This document shows positions 24,575 through 54,737 of a DNA stretch of 64,000 nt, one piece after another. Source of the DNA: Hirundichthys speculiger (lineage: Eukaryota > Chordata > Actinopteri > Beloniformes > Exocoetidae); the NCBI GenBank assembly GCA_018398805.1, contig JAGFBZ010001543.1, forward strand, positions 434,001 to 498,000. Direction: 5' to 3'. The notes below the pieces were generated by a model that worked only from the letters and a program-made list of their open reading frames with translations, had not been told where the DNA came from and searched no databases. Made by a program: the position numbers and the translations under genes. Position 1 is the first letter of the stretch. Each line of letters starts with the position of its first letter.

Positions 24575-26947
24575 TTGTCTACATATTCACTTTCATTGTG
24601 GCTAAATGGAAAAGTGTGTCTTGCTTACCTTTGACACCCAAATCATTGTCAACTGTTTATCACAAATGGCAGCTGATTTGTTCACACGCATGTCTTGACT
24701 AATTGTGAAACCTTTCTCATTAGGGGAAGCAAAAACCAGAACTAATGCGCTCTATTGAAAGTAGCGTTACAAAAAGTAAAAGAACTGTCCAGAAATGTCA
24801 AGCCTAGTTTGATAATGCTTTTCTACCACCAAACCCATCAGATTGACAAAAAAAAATTGTTGAATCATTTTATTTTCTTTGAAGGTACACTTTTTAGACC
24901 GTAAAGTGCGTAGATTCTCAAACCTTTGGAGAGGGGATGAGAGGACACCAAAAAATAGAAACAAATCTGGATTTACATTCAGATCTAACATAATTTGTGG
25001 TTATTGTTTTCCCCTTTCTTTTTTTTTTTTTTGTCTTTTGTATTATTATTTTTAGGAGTACAAGGGAGGGGAGAGTCCAGAGAGGTTAGACAGCACTGAA
25101 CAGGGGTAACTCTGGGTAGAAGAGCATAGTGATTAACACAGTCACTGGAAAATTGAGGCACATTTCCCCTCACAGTCTGTCCAGCAGTGCTGGCAGCTGC
25201 TGTGACACATTTAATGGATTTCTGAAGAAAAAAAAAATCTCAGAAACAAAAGGATACGGCTATAAGCTGACAATGAAGGAACGATTTTGTGCTATGTTCA
25301 ACAGTTCATGCTTGTCTTACTCCATAAATTACTTTAAATAATAACATTAATTAGAGCATCAAAAACACATTTACATCTGTCACATCAGTGTGTCATGTCT
25401 GATTGTGCTGCATTTGCACCTTAAATCAAAAAAACTTTGCCTCATTAAGATAACGATGATCTTCGCTCATCTGTTTCCCTGCGATCTGATTTCCCTCCAG
25501 GTGGGTAGACGTTCTCCGTGTTGTACATGTTGCGTTTGTGAATACATGAGTGTGATGTGCAGTTATGTATTCAGTTCTGACATGCTGTATCGTCTCGAAA
25601 AAAAAAATCCTCTAATGTTGCTGCTGGTCAAAATGCCTTCATCAAAGATTACCATAAAAAGGTTATATACAGATGCTGTTTTGATCATAACCACCAATTA
25701 AGCAGTTTTTAAAATTTTTAACCTTAACGTGAGGCCTTAAAACGCATCTTAAGAATATAGGTTTAACGTGTTTAATTGTATCGCATCTCCTGTGGCTTAC
25801 ACAAGACACCGCCAAACTCAAAAACAATAGTGTCGTCACGATGTTATCGTAGTTCTTTTACCTTTGGCTTGAGGAATCACAAAATCTGCATGAGAATTAA
25901 GAATTTAGAACAATAGGAGCTTTAAAGGTAAAAAGGTTGCGTGATGAGAGCTTTTAGGAGCTGCTGCCACATTTGCCAGCTGTGTGGAAATAAATCCCGT
26001 GTCCACCTGTCATATGCTTGTTTATTGATAAAAAGCTGCTGCTGGTCAATGAGCAGAGCTGATGTGGTACTGGATTTCCACAGTGTTACATTAATGTTGA
26101 AAAAGCCTTTCAGAAATAACCCTCATCACACAAGATGTTGCTGCTGCAATACAAGACGATGACAAAGAGAGTTGATCTGTTTTGACATCTGTTTAGAGCA
26201 TGAAGCTGTCATATTAGACTTGACCATGTTAGGGGAGTCTTTCTTCTGAAAGGGAATGTATCTATCTGAAAGCCCTATCAATCTCCAACAGAACAGTCAA
26301 TATAACAGGCTTTGCTGATATGAAACCAGTTTTTTTGTTTTTTTGCTGAGGGAAACGAGACCAGAGATGAGACCATCATTATCCAGTCGGGATCATTTTT
26401 TTTACATTTTTGGAGCCATTTTCTCAAGGACAGAAAAGAGGGAAAATACTATGAGTACTATGACATTTTTCTTTTTGCAGAAACAATGCTTGTGACTACT
26501 TTCTGTACATAAAACACAAATGTTCCTCTTTAAAAAAAAAAAAGAAAAAAAAAGGAAAATGAAAGTATACTGTACAAGTACACAGAGCTTCAGCACCAAC
26601 AGATTGAGTTTGGGTTGCCCTTTTGATTGACATCTTCAGCAGAGCACTGTAAGTCCATGGGGGGTGAGGTGCATGAAGACGGTGTAGGTTGTGCTTTATT
26701 GTTTCTGTTTGAAAGTTGGTGCATTTTGAGGGTTCTCTGCTCTAGTGTTGATTGTAGCAGAAATGTCTTAAAAATCCAGCACAGTTCTTGCAGAGGACGA
26801 TCCAGGAAACAACTGAGACAAAAGGAAAGGCAGCTTATCCAGCACAAATCGTTCAACTTTGTCTTTAAGACTCAGGGACAGACGAGAGGGCATCCATCTT
26901 TCTTGAACAACTAAACACCAGCTGTTCGTGTGCAGGAAAACACTCGC
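24575..26947. other. Convergent nup205/fgd4 intergenic region and fgd4 3'UTR
   Basis: No coding exon was found. Because nup205 and fgd4 converge, the right part is fgd4 3'UTR, read on the minus strand. Candidate minus-strand AATAAA signals (TTTATT on plus) are at 26695-26700 and 26021-26026. The stretch 24600-25980 shows only poly(A)/poly(T) runs and short meaningless frames. Confidence 0.5.
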
Positions 26948-42847
<15,900 letters not shown>

Positions 42848-44750
42848 CTGAAGGACATAGAGACAAAGAGAGAAAACATGTCTATTACAATTCAAAATCC
42901 TGTCACTTTCACAGACAAAAGGGACACTTATGTGGTTACAGGTAAAGACAGTGTCAGCATCATAATTTCACTCTGTATGTCCCAGTTGTTTACAGTACTT
43001 AGACAAATTGTAAATGTATGTTTAGTAGATCCTTCAATGATACTGAGGCCTGATTTATTCAAAAATCATTCAAAAACAAAACACTGATTCTAACTCATGA
43101 CAAAGGAGCCTTAAGCTTTCCACTTGTGTTGTTACAACAGGTCTGATCTATTGTTTTTTTTTTTTCTTTGTGTGGCTAAGCTATAACAAACCATAATTGC
43201 AACATTTATCACAGAAGTGCTGCATTCACAAGAATAGCTCCAAGTCACTGTTTTATTAAAGCATTCTTGCGCGGCCATGTGGAAATGTGCTGCATTTAAT
43301 ATTCGACTTTCTGGAATACTTGAAGCAAAATAACTGCGAGGAACAGCTTTTTCAATTTTAAAGATGTGAAGGAAATTCTCCACACATCAGTTTAAGGGGT
43401 TATATTTGCAAACATGAACCATATTTAAGACTGATATTGATTTTATTCAGCTGCAGCTCTTCTATGTTCTCCCTACAGCTAAACAGGTGTTATTTTTCAC
43501 CACAGACAAGGATTAGATTAGATGATTGGAATCAGTGTGTGTATGGTTATCTGCCTCTTATCAGCCATTCAAATCATTGTGTACCCGTTATCTTGCAAAA
43601 CCTGAGCTTTAACACGTTGCAGCTCCCATGATCCTCTGCAGTGAATGGCTGTGCTTTTACGTCACTGTGCAATTATACTGGGGCTTCATCCATACCTGAA
43701 ATATATAGGCACATTCCCGCAGAGGCAGCAGTTTTTGCCAAAATGAAGTCACATCCACGAAAATTATTTTGATAAACAGATGAAAACAGTTGTTCATCTC
43801 GCTAATGATGCAATTGATGACCAGCACCGTTGAGACTTTTCCCCAACCAGCTGGCTGCAGATGGCACAGCATAAGTGTTTAGACGGAGCAGGCAGACTGA
43901 TTTAATGGAGCAACTGACACAGACAGAGAGTGTTTAGAGTACCCTCAATCTGCCTCAATCTGCCTCAATCTGCCTCAGCAGACACATGCACACACACACC
44001 ACACACACACCCACACACACAGGTCCACACAGAGAGGCCTATGCAATACTAATGCTTTTATATGGAGTCAATATTGCCAGAGTGTGTGCACACTCGTTAT
44101 TTTGCAAGCCATTAATTAGTCATTTAGCTTCTGTTTCAGGTGGCCACTTAAACGAGTTTGTGTGATTTAGCAAAGGGCACTGATTTATAAGTTGGATGCA
44201 GAAATCAATGCAATTGGCTAACACGTATAGTGGAATCTGTTTGTTTTAACTTTAGCCCTGCTTCCTGTCCTTTTGCTTCTGTTATGTTGTGTTTAACTTG
44301 ATTTATTGTGTTATTTTTGAAAAATGCTATTCCTTGTGTGTGAGTTTGCCTGTCCTGTCGCAATTGTTAACACCTGTGTCTCATCAGCTCCTCTCCCTAT
44401 ATATTTCCTTTCCTTTTCTGCAAGCCTGTTGGTTTCTCAATGATGCCCGTCTCTGTTGGTCCTTTTGTGTGTTCTTCTGTCAGTCTGTCTTTCATTTTTC
44501 CCTGAGCTGCCTTTTGGTTTGTTTGTTTATTTATTTATTCATTCATTCATTCATTCATTCTGGAATCCCTGCTTCAGCAGTGCTTTTGGTTAAAAAATAA
44601 AGGACTTTATTGATTGTTACTCCAGGCTATGAATCTCCTGCATTTGGATCCTCTCTACCCCTGAATCATGACACTAATTTGCTAAAAGTAAATTTTTCAG
44701 AAATAACAGGTTGATTTCATTGAACATCACTATTTAAAAATGTCATCAGA
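42848..44750. other. Non-coding stretch with a (CA)n microsatellite
   Basis: A (CA)n-type run lies at about 43985-44022, just after three copies of TCTGCCTCAA near 43945. At 44520-44565 there are short (TTTA)n and (ATTC)n runs. No exon was supported. Confidence 0.6.
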
Positions 44751-44754
44751 ATTT

Positions 44755-44882
44755 TTTTTCTTGCATTTTCAGTATTTTCCATCCACCAATCCATTATCCA
44801 TACCCATTTAATCCTATACAGGGTCATGGAGATCTGGTGGAGCCTATCCCAGGGTGAAAGGCAGGGGTTCACCCTGCCTTAA
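44755..44882 (+). repeat. Non-LTR-type repeat tail
   Basis: The text ATCCATACCCATTTAATCC, CAGGGTCATGGAGATCTGGTG, GGAGCCTATCCCAG and GAAAGGCAGGGTTCACCCTG-like wording is a widespread fish interspersed repeat tail. The evidence is resemblance only. Confidence 0.5.
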
Positions 44883-45530
<648 letters not shown>

Positions 45531-48500
45531 TTTTCAAACTGTAATCTGTCTTTTTTTTTTTATCTTATCTTATTTAGAAATAATAGAAATCATTTTGGTT
45601 ATCCTAAGTGACCTAAAACAGGAAAGGTTTAGTCCGATTTAATGTAAGACAGACATGTATACGCACAAACACAACTAGCACTAAAGTAAAAAAATGTATG
45701 ACGCACATGTGTGGTGTACTTCTCCAGATGCAGTTTCTTAAAAAAAAAATTACTCTGTCCAAAAACAGTGCTTAGAGCCCCATATTTATTTTTCCTTAAG
45801 TGATCTTTATCGTGCCAATCCTGAAACAAAAAGAGCAAAACACAACCACCGAATCATATAGTGAAAGATTCTATTTTTGCAGCCTGACCGTAATTAGAGA
45901 CAACAGGTCAAGCAACTGTCTGCCTGGAAATGGTCCCACGCTGTGTTTGGGAGGACTGAATTTCTAAACACGGCCCCAAAATAACCAATTAATTATGAAG
46001 GCTGCTTCAGTAATTGCTCTTGATTAGGTGGTTGGCTTCTCCTTACAGCCACTTTAAGGGGTTTTAAGAAAACAACCCACAACATGTTATGCAATACATC
46101 ATATAACCCGGCATAAAGTATCTCCCTGCAAATTACACTTTACATATATATGGCATTTATGCTGAAAGATTTCAGAGGGTCCATTTCTCTCAGCCTGGTC
46201 TTCAAAGGTTGTCAGTATCCCTCAGCTGGCAAAAATGTAACTTGAACTAAGTCAACTGTATCGAAACCATAATTGTTGTAGTTCAACATAAGTAGAGACA
46301 TGTAAACAGAGATATAAGACAAACTGCAAAAATGCTTGGTCTCATATGAAACAATGCTTCTGAGACCTAAAAGAAAAAGACCTCGAGTTAACATCAGATC
46401 ATTTATCTTGAAGCTTTTTTCTGAATCATAAATATATTATGAATACAAAATGAAATGCAGCCAATGCTGTTACATTAAAAATAGGACAAAGTCAGCAAGT
46501 GCTTGGCAAAAAGTGCTGCTCCTGGTAACACATTCTTTCTGGCATCTTCTCATTAAAACTGTCGAGGCACAAGTAACAGACCGCTGCGTAGAGTAAATTA
46601 GAGGCAGCCAGCCACCACCCTGCAGAAACACTTTGATTCTTCATCTGTGTGACAGGGAAGGAGCCCTGCTGTCGGGAGCTGAGACTCACATGAAAACAGC
46701 AGAGGGGCATCTACTTATATAAAATGCAAACATAATGCACTTATACAGCATAAAAAAACATTAACTAAAACACTCTGAGCTCTCCTTTAATCAATTTTTC
46801 ATAGAAAACAATAGATTTTTGGTATGCTACTGCAATCCAGAACCGAGACATCCAGCCATGGCAACTGGACCCTTCACTTCTAAAGACGCAAATCTATTTT
46901 ACTACAGACTGCATTGATCCTGAAAGCATCTTCATATATCTCAGTAAATCTAGAGCAAGGCTGCCAGACATGAAAAGTGTTTTCATAAAGGTCAAGACTC
47001 ATAATGAGTGCAGCTGAGAAATAGGAAGTGCAGACTTGTACAAAGGACTGCTCTGCAAAGCATCTAGCCACTTTTTCTTTATATATACAGTTATGAGAAA
47101 CAGGAAGTACACGTTCTTTCAGTTTCAAGGTTTTATGAGTACATGATTAAGCAAAAAAAAACATTACAATTAACAAAACATGACATACTACATAATTTAA
47201 TTGTTTTTTTTTCTTTTTTTACAAAAACTAAACCAAAACATGGAAGCAGTGAAACACTAAGTCCACCCTTGTGTCTTTAATTGCAAATAAGGGTATAAGT
47301 AACAGCCCCGTGTCACTAAACACATCCACCTATTTAATGATTATCAGCAAATATGGCCTTCACCATAAAAGCAGATATTATGGAGCGTTCAGGTGTGCAT
47401 TAATACAAACACCAAGGAGAAAGATATCAGCAATGATCTGAGAGATCTGACAGAGCTGTTGCTGCCCATTAATCAGAGAAGAGTTCATAACCATTTCCAA
47501 ACAATTTGGTGTCTATCATCAGCAGTGAAAGTAGGAAACGTTCATAGTTGCCAATCTTCCCCAGAGCAGACGTCACTTCAAAGTCCACCTCAAGGTCAGA
47601 CTGAACTATGTTATAGTCTGACCTTGAACAGCTGCAAAAAAAAAAAAAAGAAAGAAAGAAAGACAGCAAATATGTTTGAAAATGTTTACAGTTCAAAGCT
47701 TTTTTTTTTTTTCCCTCTTAGCAGCAAGGCTTAGATTTTCAAAGTTTCATATGAACAAATCACATGAAGCCAAAGGCAGTGGCATGGCTACTTTATTGTA
47801 GCATTGAAAATGAAAACACACAGCTGACTGTGAGAAGTGTGTGTTGTGCAAACTGCTGCCCACTGTAAAGTTTGTCTGCAGTCCATGGCAGCTAAATGGA
47901 ACAACTAATTTATTCCAGCATCTTCAGTGAGCGGTGGAAATGCATGCCACTCACTGTCCCCTGAATAAGACAGCGACACCAACACCCATGCAACAAGAGC
48001 AGCAATCCTTTTCCTGCACTGTCCCATATGATAAGAAGACACGGCAGAATGATGTTTGACACTATTAAACATGTACTGCTCATTTACAGTTGAAAAGTCT
48101 GGGATCATCCACATTCTTAACACAACTGACCCAAAAAAATAAATCTTAACATCAAGACTGCACTTTATTTATTTATTCATTTTTAAAAAGAAAATAAGTA
48201 GATTACAATTTAAAATTGGGGTGTTAATAAAATGTGAGATTTTATTTTTAGGCCACATTGTCCTGCCTTACCTTGCAGTCACTGAGTTGACCATGAAATA
48301 ATTTGTATATACTAAACCAATGTCAAATATGAGGCCACCTGTGTGACAACTAAACCTCCACTGAACCTGCACTGTTGACCCAGAGCACACCAAAACATCT
48401 ACCACAGAATGACTGAAAAAGAAAAATAATGCATAGGTTGAAATGGTCACTCAATTTTCAGACATCAGTTGGACTGAAATGCTTGTGGTGGGACGTTGAA

Positions 48501-51500
48501 ACACCTGTTGCACATAAACCTAAATGAACTGATTTCAAAACCTGGTAAAAGCAAGATTTTTTTAAAACAAGATTCCTGATAGATAAAACACTGAAATTGA
48601 AAGAAGATGTTTTTTTTTTTTTGGACATGATTTTATGCTCAAAAAGAATGACCTTTTCTTCCTGAGTGAGTGTATAAATGTCTGGGTTCATGCAGCAGTC
48701 TGCATCCCAGCTTCCACCAAAAACTCCCGTTTTCACACATCGCAGCAGAAATGTTTACTGTGGATCAGTGAACATTACTGGATGCGTCACTCCAGCACAA
48801 TTTTTTCAACAAATTCTCAACAGCAGTAAAACAAACACATCTGAAAATAGTGAATCATCCAAATAAGTGCCAGAAATAACCTGTTTTGGCTCCAGGCACA
48901 ACATGTTCTTCCAGTTTTATGTTCAGACCCTTGAATTTGGATGGATTGTGCTAAATTTCATGGCAGTCATTGTGAATCTTAATGACTTTTACAACTTATT
49001 TGGGTTTATATTGGCAAAGTTCTTTGAATGATTTAAAAAATTGATGCAGCAAATTCTTCTTTAAAAAAAAAAAAGTAAAAAAAGTGTACCAAACTTCAAA
49101 GAACTGGAGCTGCTGAAATGATGCTCGTGGCCTTGTGAGGAATGCTGCTGAGCTACAGGCTCAACATGAACAATGTTTGACAAACTCAGACTGCATCCTC
49201 TTCATACAGGACGATAGTTTCACTCCTATCAGTCTATTTTTAATGCTTTAACTTTTAATACATTTATAAAGAACAGTTTTGTGCACCTTATGTTTCCAAG
49301 TAAGTCACAAGTAAGATCCTCCTTCTTATCCTTTTTATCTTTGTTAGTAAAAAAAATACCCAGACTTTAATGGTTTGGACTCCTGATTTAAACATGTTTA
49401 ATTATCAGGTCCTTGTTGTCTTATGCCTATTTATATCTATTTACAAAAGCTTTTATTTCACATTAATAACCAAAAAAACAAAAAACTGTTTTTTGATATA
49501 AGTTATTTTTCTTTTATTTTTAATTTATTGCTCATATTTGTCAGGTTTAAGGTTATGACGTATGACACTATCAAGTACTAACAAGGACAAATGTTCAGTT
49601 TGCTTAAAGATATGACAATACATGGAGATTTATAGACATAATGAGTATTAACGAAAATATATTTTTAATTTCAATAGATAATGTTGATTTGGAATGATAT
49701 ATAATGTCTTCACCATCTTTATCATCATCACCACCACTTTTATTGATCAGTGGCAGTTTTCACTCTTTCAGCTGAACATCCAAGTCTCCAAAATCTTTAA
49801 CGGAAATCCTACTAAACTCAAAATTACTAAATGGAAGTGACGAAACCATGAACATCTGTTCACATTGAAAACTATATTTATCTGTTAGATAAAACATTTC
49901 AGCCTGGGAGAAGGTGGCAGATCTGTAGGTTTTCAGTGAATATTCAAGATGCATCTACCATCCGCTGCATTCAGCGGACAGTTGACCTGTCTGACCTGTC
50001 TTGTACTTGTCCCTTATCTCTGTCTTTCTGCTTTTGCCTCTGATCCCCTTCTAGATGTGTGACATTAGCTGTATGTTAGAGTGCCAGGTGAAAAACAAAG
50101 ACACACCTGTCTGTGTGATGCAACGTGTCCCCACCCTGCCAGGAGATCAACAGTCAGCAGAGGAGTGTTGGCTATAAACTAGTCTTTATCCTGTTGCTGG
50201 TGGCTCCATGGGCAGACAGACGTGACTCTCAGATCAGAGGGAATGTCTGAGAGGATTTATTAATATAAAAAAAAAATCTCCTTCTTCTTTATGAACAAAG
50301 ACTGAGTGAATGTCCTTTTAACAGACACAGCAACATAAAGTCCTTCCAGTTTTCTCTCAGCCAGAAGCAGTTTGCACTTGTTATTCCATGTGTGAATTAG
50401 AAAGTATAATCCCGGAGTGCAGTGAGCTGTCCATGTATGTTTACATGCAGAATATTTATTACAGTCTTAGCAGCAATGAAAGACTGATTCAGAAATCAAC
50501 AAACACAGGATCAGATCAGCCCATGTGAGATTGTTCTCGCCTTTTTCAAAGCGCAATGAGCTTGAACAAAATGACAATGAACAAAAAAGACCCTAACCAG
50601 CAACAATCCAGGCAACAAATATTCTGTAATGTTAAAAATGCACTCACCCTGTGTTTAAGACAGACAGACAGGAAAACAGCAGCTCTCACCAAGGGACCAT
50701 GCTGCGTGAGAGTCTGGCTCCCACAAGAAAACTAAGTTTAGGTCCTACACAATCTTCCCAGGGAGTGCTCGTCTCAATGACTCAGCTCGAGAAGGAGATT
50801 TACGGAAGAGCGAGACCAGTCCGTCACTCTCCCTCACACACCCCCTCATTTAAGTGGCTTTTAAAAAGCAGAGTGCCACAGAAAGAGACGGAGCAGAACA
50901 GAACACAGAACTCTGCTCCGGCCATCCAGACTTGACATTTGGACTTCAAAAAAAAAAAAACAGATCTGCAATTAGCACCAATGAGAGAGCAGGGAAAGGC
51001 TGTATGGATTCTTGATTGCTAACATGTTTAAACCAACAGTAATGACTCTGTCAGCAAACATCAAGTTGGGATTTATGCCTTGATAAATTCAGTTGCCTGC
51101 TCACAAGCTTTCCCAAGCTGACAGCAAATTAAAGCTTCATGAAAATAAAAGACACTAGATAAAAGGCAAACAGCACTGGTGGGAAGCAAAACCACAAGTA
51201 GAGGACAATTTTGCTTATGTAATAATCCAAAGACTTCCTGTCCTCTCTCTCCCTGCTATCAGTCAGTCACTGCAGGCGGATCAATGATAGACAAAACACC
51301 ACAATAAAGAATGACACACCAGCTTTATCATCTGAAATTACAAACTCTAAACAAACACCACAGCACATAATCTATTTTCAAGGTGAAAATTAGATAATGT
51401 GGTACATTACTTGTGCAAATATTCAAAGCAACAACAAAAACCAACAAAGGAAAAAAACCAACACCCCGTAACACTGTGTTAAGAAGAAAAATCCTGAGAT

Positions 51501-52269
51501 GACATCAAGATCAAGCGAAAAATGGAACAATGATCCAGAGGAAAGCCAGTTACAAGCATGCACAAGATGTACCTTTGACAGAAGTGAGTACAGAGAACTG
51601 CTACCTTTGCTGTTCCATGCTGGGCTGTTCCTGGGGCCTAGTTACGCTCTACAGTGATTTCCCATTTGAGTGATTGCTGATTTAAAGTGGGATGCTCCAT
51701 CTCTGACCCACCATATGGTTCAAATAGAAGGGAGAAAAAAAGAAGCCTTCACACTGACAGCTGTGACGTTTCTAACTCTAGACGTCCTCAACATCACCTG
51801 AGACTCATGAGATTTTTTTTCTTTTACCGTTTAGTCTGGAGTGACAGCGCTTCAAGACAAACAGATCAGTTATATTGTAAACACAATGGTATTGCCAGTG
51901 ATTTACAGTGAAAGCAGAAGGTTTAACCTCCTGGAATGATTTTGATTTTATTTAAATTTTTCAAATTAAGCAAAAATAACAAGGTTTAAGTGGTTTCTTG
52001 AAAACAGCTTTGAAGAAACACTCTCAAAAGAGGTCTTAAAGGTGCGTGCTCAATGCACATGCACAGTGAACAGTTCACACATGGTTAATCACCAGTGATG
52101 TGATGAGAAGGAATGACAGGCCCTGTCACTGTTTTGTGAACCAGTAAGTCCAGTATGAATTAGCACTCACATGCTAATTCTCTTTACTGGGAAAAAAACA
52201 AGAAAACATATTTTCAACACTCCTCTGTTTATTTTCAGACTCACTTTCTACCAGATAACGTTGACAGGA
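45531..52269. other. Gene-poor region, intronic or upstream of fgd4
   Basis: No exon with conserved protein content was found. Short features only: (A)n(GAAA)n at about 47637-47665 and several poly(A) runs. A strong minus-strand donor (CAGG|GTGAGT) at about 50648 could end an untranslated first exon (listed separately). Confidence 0.5.
50649..50930 (-). promoter_or_regulatory. Candidate untranslated first exon/alternative promoter of fgd4
   Basis: Read on the minus strand, this GC-richer block ends at a near-consensus donor (ACACAGG|GTGAGTG). It has TTTTAAAAG, a TATA-like word, about 50 bases into the block. Its only ATG is followed quickly by a stop, so it would be 5'UTR. It lies upstream of the known fgd4 exons on the correct strand. 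This is inference without homology. Confidence 0.22.
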
Positions 52270-52523
52270 ATCAGCAAGAGAGATCACATCTCTCCTGTGT
52301 TAGCTTCCCTCCAGTGGCTTCCTGTAAAATTTAGAATCTAATTCAAAATCCTGTTACTCACATATAAGGCCCTTCACGGCCAAACTCCTCGTTATCTAGC
52401 AGACCTGATAACTCCTGATGCTCCTCATGAGCTCTCCGCTCAGAGTGCAGGATTACTCGCCGTTCCTAGAATATCCAAAAGTAGATTTGGAGGACAGGCC
52501 TTCTGCTATCAGACACCTCTACT
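52270..52523 (+). mobile_element. L2-like LINE 3' fragment cut by a MITE
   Basis: The plus strand encodes SPVLASLQWLPVKFRI, then a stop, then FKILLLTYKALHG and SRFGGQAFCYQTPL, the same C-terminal RT region as the minus-strand fragment at 8925-9475. The frame stops at the left end of the pogo/Tigger-like MITE at 52524, so the MITE inserted into the LINE. No LINE continuation was recognised after 52915. Confidence 0.7.
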
Positions 52524-52915
52524 TACAGTGATACTTTGCCACTTCGCGGTTTAAGTTCCGCGGTTTTAATTATTCACAGTTTTTTCCGAAATATAAAATA
52601 TAATTTAAAAATTTTAAAAAAATCGCAGAAACATCACAGGATGTTATGCCATTCTGTCACAGTGAAGAAATGCTGTGAGCCAGTCTGGCCACTTTAAGAA
52701 GGTAGCTTGGCGGCTCTTGTTGCTTCCTGAGACTTGTTCTTGATGTGATGTGTTTTGCTTCAGCCTCGCGTGCTTCGTTTGAATTTTTTTTCAAATTTTT
52801 TTTTTCAATTTTTTCAATTATTTTTGAATATTTTTTTTCGATGAATATTTTTCAAACCTCCGCAATGTACTGAGACTGGGATTGCTTAGACCGCAAACTG
52901 TGAGGATTCACTGTA
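52524..52915. mobile_element. Pogo/Tigger-like MITE, 392 bp including TA ends
   Basis: The left end TACAGTGATACTTTGCCACT continues TTCGCGGTTTA. The right end on the minus strand is TACAGTGAATCCTCACAGTT continuing TGCGGTCTA. CAGTG ends with a TTCGCGGTTT-type inner motif and TA at both borders match the pogo/Tigger group of Tc1/mariner. The interior is T-rich and has no transposase. A left-truncated relative is nested at 31795-31985. Confidence 0.75.
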
Positions 52916-54656
52916 TTTGTTTTAATCTAAAGTTTAATTATCCTAATCAGAAAATCCTGAAAACCAGAGTGATGCAACAACAACAGTTGCAGCTGACTTC
53001 TGCAGATGATTTCTTTACTAACGAGTGTGTAAAGAGTGCTCAAAGGTCGTCTTCACCCAAATACTGTTTATCATAAACTACAACACAGCAAGACCATGAC
53101 AATAATCTAATTTTCAGGTTTCTGATTTTATCAGTTGATTTTTGTGACATTTCTACATGTTATGTTTCACCTTCAAATTTATTACTGTGTAATTTATGAC
53201 ATACAACCAGTCTCTAATTTAAAATCTCCTCTTTTTGCTTTACTTAAAGAGATTTCTTTTGTAGTTTACATTAAAACAAAGATGTGTTGGAGGAATCATA
53301 TCTAACCTGTTTTAATCTGGTGTATGTAGCTGTTTTCACCTTCAGTTGTAATGGCATGAAGGATCTTTTGCATTCTTCTTTTCAGTTGTGAAGAAAATCA
53401 GGTTTATTTATGAATCTTGAAGTTAAATGCTTTTAGTAATGAAGTTAAACGTTATAACAATACTTGTTGGATTTTCAGGATAGTAAGACAATTTAGAAAG
53501 TAACTCATCCTAAATTCAAACAAACACATGCACATCCAGAGATTTCAGTTTCTAACATTTCTGGTGCCCTTAATCACTCAATGAGATTAAAAAGTGTAGT
53601 TTTACATGTCTGGCTTTAGCCTTCTCTGTGTGAGACAGAGACAAATATCGCCAGCAGACATTGGGGGATTAGCCGATTCTATTAAACTATCCAGACTTTC
53701 TTCAGATTAACCCTGTCTCATCCTCTAATCCAGGGGCTGGTGTGAGATTAGAAACCCACTCTTCTTTGAATAAGAGAGAATTACAGGACAAAACTGACAG
53801 GACAATGGGACAAAGAAGAGGACGCAGATGGGGGAGGTGGAAAAAATGGGGAAAAGATAACGATAAAAGGAACAAATGAAGGACTATAAAGATGAAACAG
53901 GCAGGGAAGAAGAAGCAAAAGCAGAGACAGGATGGCAAAGAAGAAATACAGGTGTAAAGATGGAAGAGGGGAGAAGTGATAGAGAGATTTACTAGAAAGA
54001 ATTCGATGACAGAACAAGGAGGAAAAACAAGAAAATGGAAGAGACAAGGTACCAATGGAAAGCACCCATTTATGAAACAGAAGCAGATCACAAGCTACAC
54101 AGACACATACAAATTTGTAAAGGTCAGGCTTTGTGTGTTTATAAAGCACACACGTGCACTCAAAAAACCTGCAGCTTTATTCACACTCTTGTATAACAGA
54201 GAGATGCAGAGACGATTTCCCATCACGCTTTTCACATCATTATCCTGCATCTTTGCTATGCCCATTATCATTACCCATGATTGCTAGCATGTTTAAACAT
54301 GGTGGCAAATTTATTTAAAATAAAGTTACATTCTTACCAAATCTGGTCAAACTAGACTTGAAATATCTGGACCATTATGCTCAGAATACAAATTCTGAGG
54401 CCCATCTGCTGTGAATCTGAGGTGACTGTAATCAACATTTGAATCTTAACGGGCCTTGTGGCCGTGTCACACAACTAAAGGATCAAGAACGTGTAGAAAA
54501 ATCAGTCAAACTCCAAAATTCTACATGACATAAACATGCTTATCACATTCATTCACACATTAGTAAGATCTGAATACCAGCACTTTAAATTTACAAACTG
54601 TATTGTATCAGAAATAAAATGCATGTGCATTTGGAGGTAATATAATTTTTGCCTAC
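52916..54656. other. Non-coding stretch
   Basis: The purine-rich tract 53800-54060 (GGAAAGA-type) creates long minus-strand frames of low complexity that do not look like protein. Nothing else was recognised. Confidence 0.5.
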
Positions 54657-54737
54657 CTGTGGACTGTTCGATTTTCACTGCCACGCAGCTATCATCAGCA
54701 CTTCTGGTGTGGCAACAAGGAGTTTTGGTTTTCCTCT
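54657..54737 (-). CDS. Candidate upstream coding exon of fgd4
   Basis: An 81-base minus-strand open segment is bounded by a good acceptor (TTTTGTTGTTGCAG) and donor (ACAG|GTAGGC). It encodes RKTKTPCCHTRSADDSCVAV then KIEQST. It ends in phase 1, and the next fgd4 exon at 42847 begins with two bases, giving an open join (..EQSTALGNNPES..). Phase and strand agree with it being an fgd4 N-terminal exon. I do not recognise the peptide from any family, and no RNA evidence is available. Confidence 0.35.

Noticed and set aside
53702..54149. Minus-strand frames of 122-129 residues
   Set aside because: They are low-complexity Phe/Leu/Ser/Pro translations of a purine-rich tract, with no domain and no splice context.
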